A stretch of DNA of 64,000 nt from Ophiura sarsii (Eukaryota > Echinodermata > Ophiuroidea > Amphilepidida > Ophiuridae): the NCBI GenBank assembly GCA_035610835.1, contig CM069447.1, positions 61,325,048 to 61,389,047 of the forward strand. Direction: 5' to 3'. Positions 55,955 through 64,000 of the stretch are shown here, in pieces. How positions within the stretch are numbered: position 1 is the first letter of the stretch; every line of letters begins with the position of its first letter. Below the pieces are notes generated by a model, which was not told the DNA's origin, searched no databases, and saw only the letters and a list, made by a program, of their open reading frames with translations. Both the position numbers and the translations under genes were made by a program.

Positions 55955-57884
55955 ATCTCTCCCCTACATCCTCAAATCTAGCGGTGGATGTAATTTGAAA
56001 ACTAAGCAGATACATTTGTTGCGGCATTGATGCTTAAATGTTCAAGATTTATTGTTAGGAAGCAATAATGATCCAATGGTTTTAGATACACTGGAGACAG
56101 ATGTGTAATTTCCTACACAATCTTCATATGTTTGGTTCCTTAATTAAAGTTATCATGGTGTGGCACTCGTCGGGCACTATAGGTATGAACAATGACAGAA
56201 TCGCAGAATGCCCTCTGGCGTCTAATCTGTTCTAATGTAGCTCTGAATCATAGCTTTCTGTCTGAGAGCTATTAAATGAAAGTATCTGAGTCGGCGTCGG
56301 ATATTGTTATCAATATTTTTCGCCTTTCTGAATAAAACTTGTCACACCTTTGCTTCAGATATCGTATTTAGTGTCCACAGAATCTGTATAGCTTAGTAAA
56401 ATAGCTCAGCCCAATTTAATTTCCAAGAAATACTGGCTTAAATTTGAATCGCTCTAGTCCCATTCTTGTTTTCGTAGCGATTTATTATGTTCGTGTATGT
56501 GCTCGACCAGTCTGCGTGTTTAAAATCTTAGCCTGCTCGACTTTCCAAAATATGCCCGATAATAATTTGTGAATGTGCTCAACCACTCAAGCATTTCTTA
56601 TTTGTTGTAAATGTTAGCTTGTTTCGAGACTATCTTGAAAGTGTTCATATTTTCTTCTTTAAACAACAATATATTTAAACAACATATTTTCTTCTTTAAA
56701 CAAAAATAATATTTTTTTTGTAAACTTTTCCGTCGAACAGCTTGAGAGGATTTGAACGTAAGTAACATACCAATTACCACGGGGGTCATTAGCATCCACA
56801 CATAGACTAAACGAATCGGTGCTTTAGTAATAATCACTACTTCGAAACATCTCTGAATTAATCCCTGTAATAATGTACATACTGATGGCGATAACATGTA
56901 ACAATAAAACAAAAATGAAACATGATTACTAACTAACACATGATTACTTATCTGTCAGCCGTGACATATTTATTATCAGGTCTCAACTGACTCATGAAAA
57001 GAGACCCATCTTGAAACATACAATAAATATACGCTTAAATGTATAGTCCTTCTGTGCGAGCAATAATTCGATAATCAATCAAACGTCTTATTTTGCACAC
57101 ATTTGATCGGGTTTACTCGCATTTTTTCGCTCTTAAGAGATTAAAATATTTTAAGATGTGGGTCGCAATCAGGTGTATTCATAAAAATAACAACTGGTTG
57201 CTGGTTATTAGATCTTCATCAGTACATCATTGAAAATATTCCTTTTCATTAGATTACATAGAGTACAACGTATGAGAATGCAGCATCCACATATTGAAAT
57301 TGTTTCACGATCAATAACTGAAACCTGAATGTGAATATTCACTCGAAATGTGTTCCCATCATTTAAAAGCTCATTTTGTTATATTAATTCACTATTTACT
57401 TCCGTCGCATGCTTATGATAGCCCTTCAGGTGCTTCCATGTCTCTTAAACAGTTCCGTAGCGCAATCATGGAGCGCAATACTAACATTTAGACGCGTTGA
57501 AATACGACAAATAATGCCACATATGTTTTTTCATTCTGGCCTCATTTTGGTCGAGTAAACATTTTACATACGACGTAACTTATTATGCAAATGAATACTC
57601 CCGAATTAAAAAATCCTCTATGAATATATTAATTCTCGTGTATGTAGCTAACATGCAAAATTTGTCGCGTTACAATACCTTTTCATACAACGTACGTTTG
57701 ATCGCGATTGATGCAATCCAAACTGGTAACCTTGAACTATTTCTTTGAGGATAATATTTAGTGAAGTTAAGGGAATGAGTAAGATCATTATGAATGGCCC
57801 GCCAAATAACAAATATGTTTTAGCAGCTATACACAATCACGTGGCACACCCTCTCCAACATCGATTCAAAACATGATGAAATGT
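55955..57884. other. Gene-free stretch with two unassigned hydrophobic frames
   Basis: Minus-strand frames at 56598-56939 (contains APIRLVYVWMLMTPVVIGML) and 57648-57836 (contains FGGPFIMILLIPLTSLNIIL) are hydrophobic, but no family is recognised and AT-rich DNA yields such frames by chance. Confidence 0.35.
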
Positions 57885-58127
57885 TTAACACTTTCCACGC
57901 GGCTTTAAAATGTGGGTTTACATACAAAATAGATTTGCCAGAAATCTTTCCAAACGTGCAATACCAGGGATTACTGAATCAATACTAGGCATGTTTATAC
58001 TTATTTCAATGCATTTCAAATGGTGATTCCAAATATGGTCATGACATTCAACAATTTTGAAATTTTTGAATCATTTTGTAAAATTTGAAATGTCACCTGC
58101 AGAAGCCTGCCGCGTGGAAAGGGTTAA
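57885..58127 (-). mobile_element. TTAA MITE family, copy 6
   Basis: TTAACACTTTCCACGCGGCT at the left, CTGCCGCGTGGAAAGGGTTA then A at the right. Reverse orientation, like copies 2 and 4. Confidence 0.8.
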
Positions 58128-58442
58128 AACAACAACGTGTCTATTTAAGGTTCAACTGCTGTATTAGCCCCGATCATGACGTTGTAACGTAATAATCAGT
58201 AAATAAATATATACTATTCACGCGAGTCTGTGTGGAAAGTAATAAAAAGCGCAATCATTATTAAAGAGCAAACTCGCCCGAGGTGATATTTGCACACAGT
58301 GTTGGGTAATTAGTTGGACTGATTTGTACAGGATTCCCTTACACTGGTTTAATTGCCTGATATTATTAAAGGTAATACTGTCTCAATAGTACTAGTATTA
58401 TTGGAAACAAGAGTCAACATTATCACCAGCCTGCATTTGCCT

Positions 58443-58637
58443 ACGATGGATTTCACATAGGTATATTTGTGGGTGCCATGGGTAAATCACGTGTGATATG
58501 AATGAACGCCATATGGGCATCAAATGGGTAAATACATGAGAACCACGTGGATATCACATGGGATAGAAATTGGTTCCAGGTGGGTATCACATACATGGAG
58601 GTTACACATGTGCGCCTCATGGGTATCACATGGATAC
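58443..58637. repeat. Degenerate ATGGGTATCACATGG repeats
   Basis: Words such as GGGTATCACA, CACGTGGATATCACATGG and CATGGGTATCACATGGATAC recur at roughly 25-40-bp spacing and are partly self-complementary (CCATGTG / CACATGG). Confidence 0.55.
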
Positions 58638-59076
58638 CACAAAAAGTATCGAGACACTTAAAAATGTGCCAATGATTAACGGCCCCAAAAAGTATGGATT
58701 AATCGAAGCAAATAACCCAGTGCATAATTTTGTTCTGCGTATTTTTACACCTCGATTATTGAGATGCGATGATGCGGAGCGGAGTTATTGTCATTTCAAT
58801 GGTCGTAGGTCCAGTTTCAAAAGTGACAATCATCCCTATAGAGAATGATCAGGTTTATGGTTTACACACGTGTATAGGGATGATTGTCACTTTTAAAATT
58901 GGACCTACGACCATGGAATTATCAATAACTCCACTCCGCAACATCGTATATCAACAATCAAAGTGTCAAAGTATGCAGCATAAAAGTATGCACTGTGTTA
59001 TTTGTTTCGATTAATCCATACCCTTTCGGGCCGTTAATTATTGGCTCATTTGTTAAATGTATCGATACTTTTTGTG
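58638..59076. mobile_element. 439-bp long-hairpin element
   Basis: CACAAAAAGTATCGA at the left and TCGATACTTTTTGTG at the right. The arms stay paired for about 210 bp (GGTCGTAGGTCCA / TGGACCTACGACC; AAGTGACAATCATCCCTATA and its complement), leaving a loop of only about 20 bp. Two overlapping plus-strand frames across it are mirror by-products. Confidence 0.8.
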
Positions 59077-61070
59077 AGGAGTTTACATATCAAACGCACT
59101 CGATGTATTATAAATAAGATTTCTTAAACAATGTAACCATGATTTCGATGGCGTATACACATGTAACTATTTTTTTCAACATCTACAACGTCTCATTGTT
59201 CACTACTCAACCGAGTGTTTAAAATGTAGGCTATATGAATCATATTTGTGATGCGATCTGTGAAAACTCGTCGGATGTCGCAAATTGTGAAATAGGGATT
59301 ATGGGTAAAAAAAAGAGAAACAAAAAAAGGTTTTCTTTTTTTTTAGATTTTTTTAAAGAAAATTAATTTCCAATACTTTGTGTCATTTTTTATGAAATTT
59401 CACCTTCAAAAACTTACTTGTGTCACTTTTATTATTAACCTTATAATGTTATTATATTGAATTATGTATCTTTTTAGGCCTGTTTTCATGATTTCTTGTT
59501 TTGTAGCTTTTGATGACATCACAATCATCATTCATTCATAACTTCTTTTTGTAGTGATCGTAGAACAATGATCGAAACGGTTCTGTAATCAGCACAGTTT
59601 TAGCTTTCTTATGATATAAATATCTCCAATATGAAAAATGCCACCATGTGGCGGGTTTTCACAGATCGCATCACATTTGATATCTTCTATTCTAAATATC
59701 CGATCGGGATGAAACAAAGATAAAATAAAGCGATTAAAGGATTGATTTGGCTTCCAAAGATACCAAATGCTGAGAAAAACATGTCTTACAAACATGCACT
59801 AGACAAAAAATTGAGCTAATTAGATACCTGTTTAAGTTATTCATTTATTTTGTACTCCTTTAAACGCACGAACTGCTTTAAATGTCAACAAATAATGTAT
59901 GCAAATTGTTGCCAGTTATGTTGAAAACACAGGCTAATTAAAGCATCGATTGGATTCGTCATTAATTAGAGAATAGTATGTCATGCAGTTTTTTTTATGA
60001 CCACCCGTTCGGAGATAATAACATTTCCACACTCTTTAAAACCATGTTGACATTGAACGTCTAGTACTCTCTAAAGTAATAACCGAATTTAACAATGGTT
60101 CTATTTTAAAAATATGTTGTACATTTAGCACCTTGACACTATTTGCTGGATAAAGTGTTCTTTCACCTTCTACATGGTATGCTTATGACACTCGAATTTG
60201 AATTTACATATTATTCGATTCTTAAATCCCATGTGACTTATAGGAGAAACCCTTTTTATAACCCTGGGACTTAATTAATGACACTCAGAATTGATGGCTT
60301 TAAAGAAGGTCAAGCTGAATGATGAAAAAAATCCGAGTCGGTTATTTTCGTGCCAGCCTCATCCAACCAGCTAAAGTTCATTTGTATTATTCTGTTGTAT
60401 AAAGTAACTAGCTATTAAGAACTATGATAACTATGTCATAACAGATGCGGATGGTATTGAGTCTGCAAACCCTTAAATAGCTGGAATAATGTATTTGGAA
60501 TTGTCAAGAGCAAGTTGTTAGCCCTATCGTAGAACTAGTTCAGACATATATAACAGACTCATGAATATAACATCAAATCTAAAGGATCCATAGAGATATT
60601 CTTCTACCACGGAAAGCTCTCAATGTCCAATGGTAAAGCTAAAAGGCCAAAAGAGACCTTTTGGTAGACACTGTGGTTGAATAAATGATTACGCTACCTC
60701 TATGGTCCCTATATGGCTATCCACACATGGAAGAATGTCGAGAGCACTACCCCTATTAACGAACGATTACACCCAACGTCCAGCAGAGGGCACAATGTTG
60801 ATTGGGCAAGATAACTACGCAATGAAAATAGTGGCATGGAGAGTTATCTTTGGATTGGAATCCAACCTTTAGCGTTGGTATGGGCACATGTCAGTAATCT
60901 ACAATGTAGAAAATTATAATTGTAATCACACTCTATAGTGCATCATTAATTAGTCCTTTGTTACGCTTCTTCCTGTCAATGATGTGTAGCGTAATTATTT
61001 CTGTGTGGCTTCGTCTCTTTCATTGGTACACCGCCGTTCGAGAATGTCGCTGCTTTCAGAGGCCAGTTTT
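59077..61070. other. Gene-free stretch, nothing recognised
   Basis: No supported feature. Confidence 0.4.
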
Positions 61071-61344
61071 AATAAACAATGTCACTTTACTAAGTAGGCG
61101 GTCTTACTGGGTTTTGACTGTCCACTGAAGGACATGTGTCATGTAAGATGTCTTAGATAAAAGAAAGCGTAAATACAGATTACAATATGCGTGTCGTTAA
61201 TGACATGGTCTTGATAGATGTTTTGGGGTAATTACATGATTGTCTAAACAAATTCATATACGAACTCTGCCAAATGTAGCATTACAAAGTGTCGCAATAA
61301 AATCTAGTTGAAGAACACCTTTCATCCAAGTTTGCTTATAACGA
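61071..61344 (+). repeat. 274-bp segmental duplication, copy 1
   Basis: Nearly identical to 62399-62673 from AATAAACAATGTCACTTTAC to TTTGCTTATAACGA, with only a handful of substitutions or single-base indels. Confidence 0.9.
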
Positions 61345-61655
61345 GTTTAATGTTACATACGGTGACTAGCTTAATACATCTCTATACATAGACATTTACC
61401 ACTAAAGTGGCGAGACTACTATGACGGCGACCTATAAAGAGACATTAGTCCTAGCTAAGTAGATGGCTTCTCAGGTCGAATTTCAACTCAGTATATCAAA
61501 ATACAGCGTAATATTCGTAGATAATACACAATTAGATAGCTAATGTTGACAGGATTTTGAGATAATAATACTATGTGCTCGGCAGAACTTGTTATTTGAG
61601 TGCAGGTAGGTAGATTGTATATATGTTGTTACAATATTGTCCCCTGTATGGCAAT
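61345..61655. other. Unique sequence between duplications
   Basis: Nothing recognised. Confidence 0.4.
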
Positions 61656-61844
61656 GGGATATTCTATTTGTAATCCACCCCCTCCTATGGAAGACATAAC
61701 CTTAATCTTCCACACAGGGAGTATGAATTTCAATGGGGTTACCTACACGTGTGACTCCATTTGAAACCTATATATTCCCTGTGTGGCAGGTTAAAGTCAT
61801 ATCGTCCATATTAGGGGTGTATGGATTACAACTGTAATAGCCCC
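61656..61844. mobile_element. Palindromic CCATACAC-type repeat, full copy
   Basis: GGGATATTCTATTTGTAATC, CACCCCCTCCTATGGAAGAC, CTTAATCTTCCACACAGGGA, then the mirror image TCCCTGTGTGGCAGGTTAA, TTAGGGGTGTATGGATT, ACAACTGTAATAGCCC. The best-preserved member of the family in the window. Confidence 0.7.
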
Positions 61845-62398
61845 AATAACATAACAAGTCATTAACCATGTCCACCGGATTATCAATTATTAAAAAAATT
61901 GGGATAGAAAACTCAGAATACCTGGAGTTGGTGCCAAGATAATGATTTATCTCCTTTTTTAAATTGGCACAATTGTCGATTCCTGGTTGTGAGTAATAAG
62001 AATGAACATTCCTTACGGTCCGTAGAACAATGATGCAAATGACGCCTTGACGTGTATGAAATTGCAATAAGGAATAAGGTTAAGATTTAATCCGTCAAAA
62101 TACAAACGTATCTGATTCATTGAAAAACAAATTCTGCAGACAATTACGCCAATAATCGACCACCCATCTCTAACAAGTTGATTTGCCAGGACAGGAACGC
62201 GTCCATTCGGCTTGAGGGCGTGATATTTAGTGACGCACTGCCGTCAATTTTAACACGGCGACCCATCAAGTGATGGGAGTCCATCTTCCGCTGGGATTAC
62301 GGATAAGTTCAATATCTCCATAGAGTGCGTGCTTGGGAACGGGACTGCGTTTTCAAAGGAACGGTCTCCCGTCACATTAATTTACAATTAAGTCTTTA
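61845..62398. other. Gene-free stretch, moderately CG-rich near 62200-62340
   Basis: ACGCGTCCATTCGG through GCTGGGATTACGG is less AT-rich than its surroundings; no frame or RNA recognised. Confidence 0.35.
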
Positions 62399-62673
62399 AA
62401 TAAACAGTGTCACTTTACTGAGTAGGCGGTCTTACTGGGTTTTGACTGTCCACTGAAGGACATGTGCCATGTAAGATGTCTTAGATATAAGAAAGCGTAA
62501 ATACAGATTACAATATGCGTGTCGTCAATGACATGGTCTTGATAGATGTTTTGGGGGTAATTACATGATTGTCTAAACAAATTCATATTCGAACTCTGCC
62601 AAATGTAGCATTACAAAGTGTCGCAATAAAATCTAGTTGAATAACACCTTTCATCCAAGTTTGCTTATAACGA
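62399..62673 (+). repeat. 274-bp segmental duplication, copy 2
   Basis: Direct repeat of 61071-61344, 1.33 kb downstream. Confidence 0.9.
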
Positions 62674-63491
62674 CCTAAATATTCTATAGAATGGTGTAAA
62701 CTCGCCTAGAAAATGGTGGTCTCATCGCGGTTAACAGGTTGACAAAGATATCATTTCGACCAGTTCGTAAGATTTTGGGGTCAAAGGTGAGGTTACATCA
62801 TCGGACTACCTGCCGCAGCCGTAAGGAATTATGGTACCTACAATCTTGTTCAAAACCTGTTGGGACACTATACACGTGCGCATCAAATATCTTTCAAAAT
62901 TAGTAAAAAAGCTGTCAATTGAAAGTATGATAGTCAAAACTAGTTTATGTAAAGCTGCCATCCCTCTCAACCCCCCCCCCCCCCCCAAACCAATGTTGGG
63001 GCTGATATATATAACACAGCCCGTTGCTGGACGATGCTTTTATATGGACCAACATTGAGTTTAGGGGGAGGGACCACCGTTTCACAGGACATGCAGGAAG
63101 TGTCCCAACAGTTTTGAACATGATTGTATTAAGGGAGTGGAAAAATGAGCTATAAAAAATACAAAAATCGCTAATATCTCGAAAACGGTAGCTTCGATTT
63201 TAACCATTCTTTTTAAGAAATGAAGAACATTGCTTCTGTCACATTACGAGTTGAACTTCATAGTCTAATTACGTATACACATTTAATGAAATACATAAAT
63301 AACGTGTATTTTGATAAAGTGTCATAGTTTCAAAGTATCTAATTTACAGCGGCGAGTGTTTCAAACGATTGCATCAAGTGGCGGTGCGTCAAGGCGACGA
63401 AAAAAAACATGTTGTACAAACCTGATCAACTCATTTATTTCAAATCTTAATTGTTTAAACATTTGAAGTAAAAATTAAAATGTAACTAAAC
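62674..63491. other. Gene-free stretch with a C-run
   Basis: About fifteen C near 62970-62985. Otherwise nothing recognised. Confidence 0.4.
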
Positions 63492-63561
63492 TGCCGCGCT
63501 GAGATTCGAACCCATGGACAGAGTCTGCGGTGTCAGTCGAAACCACTACACTAGTAGGGCA
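63492..63561 (-). tRNA. tRNA-like sequence, pseudogene or SINE head
   Basis: On the minus strand, CTAGTGTAGTGG is an A-box-like D-loop and GGGTTCGAATCTC a good B box, with partly complementary ends (TGCC / GGCA). Acceptor stem pairs are about five of seven and no clean anticodon stem forms, so it is not a functional tRNA. Confidence 0.4.
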
Positions 63562-63661
63562 ATACGTTGTACTAGTATAAGAAGATAAGGTATAACAATT
63601 TATCTTGTTAAACTAATATTCTTCTTGAGATGATTTAGTATGGAAATACACTTATTATTAT

Positions 63662-63848
63662 CGGTCTACCACGGTTAACATTATATACACTTTCATACTG
63701 TTCAAAATAATAATCATTTTTGCGAATTCAACACGATTAACCACGGTCTACCAATAATATCTTAAAATATGATCAATACTTCCTTTCTATTCATTCTGGT
63801 AGACCGTACATAGGGTTCTATTGAAATTGATGGGTTGACCGTGGTTGA
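63662..63848. repeat. GGTCTACCACGGTTAA motif, four copies, alternating
   Basis: CGGTCTACCACGGTTAAC (63662), TTAACCACGGTCTACCA (63736), TGGTAGACCGT (63798), GTTGACCGTGGTTGATC (63832). Forward and inverted copies alternate at 50-75-bp spacing. Confidence 0.65.
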
Positions 63849-63899
63849 TCAATACAGTGCTAGAGTTAATAAGCAAAATGCCTCTTCAAAAAGCTGACT

Positions 63900-63970
63900 C
63901 CCCAGTTAGCTCAGTGGTATGTTTCCTGTCTTAGAATAAGTAGATTGCTGGTTCAAATCTCGATAGGTTC
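63900..63970 (+). tRNA. tRNA-like sequence, probable SINE head
   Basis: TTAGCTCAGTGG (63906-63917) is a consensus A box and CTGGTTCAAATCTCG (63948-63962) a near-consensus B box at tRNA spacing. The acceptor ends (CCCCAGT / GGTTC) pair poorly and the anticodon arm is not convincing. Probably the pol III head of a SINE running toward the window edge. Confidence 0.4.
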
Positions 63971-64000
63971 TTGTTTTTATGGTTTTGTTTTCGTTTGTTT

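Noticed and set aside
56598..56939. 113-codon hydrophobic minus-strand frame resembling a membrane protein
   Set aside because: Hydrophobic runs arise easily from AT-rich DNA; no family signature or splice context I could trust.
57648..57836. Hydrophobic 62-codon minus-strand frame with a possible GTACGT donor
   Set aside because: No family recognised, no ATG at its head and no partner exon.

Overview
The window looks like AT-rich, non-coding nuclear DNA from an animal. I found no complete protein-coding gene on either strand. No open frame has the length, codon texture or recognisable family signature of an intact gene. The content is a dense, nested mosaic of transposon debris: palindromic non-autonomous DNA transposons (MITE-like elements), 3' ends of LINE retrotransposons, a Penelope-like element (PLE) remnant, hammerhead-ribozyme-like hairpins, tRNA-like SINE heads and microsatellites. 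LINE tails of the type GCGCTATA...(ATT)n, PLE debris with hammerhead cores, and many long-palindrome elements suggest an invertebrate, probably a marine deuterostome such as a hemichordate or echinoderm. The species is inference only; repeat-library comparison would settle it.

Layout. 0-8 kb: two related TTAA-flanked palindromic elements (10-388 and 1968-3163, the second split by another palindromic element), a TA-flanked element (5774-6284) and the first copy of a ~245-bp TTAA family. 8-16 kb: a LINE tail, an 813-bp element with 32-bp inverted ends around a 15-bp satellite (9929-10741), a LINE reverse-transcriptase C-terminus, a 910-bp inverted-repeat element with a 42-bp compound palindrome, and the first copy of a TA-flanked ~560-bp family. 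16-31 kb: a paired palindromic element (17331 and 27355), a LINE tail, a 241-bp tandem duplication, a LINE C-terminus at 25.7 kb and a 1.3-kb mariner-like element with nested insertion. 31-37 kb: the PLE remnant, three hammerhead-like cores and two tandem histone-type 3' stem-loops with no histone gene. 37-43 kb: a 401-bp element with a 5-bp target duplication, a CpG-rich promoter-like segment, a LINE C-terminus and one candidate first exon (42903-42984) downstream of a TATA box. 43-64 kb: four more copies of the TTAA family, an array of CAGTATCG hairpins, several long palindromes, a 274-bp segmental duplication and tRNA-like sequence.

Nothing here forms an operon or pathway. The coherent signal is evolutionary: families that share termini recur many times within 64 kb, insert into one another, and leave recognisable target-site duplications. 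The most useful second looks are the PLE/hammerhead cluster, the histone stem-loops without a gene, the two satellite-like palindrome arrays, and the possible promoter/first exon at 41-43 kb.
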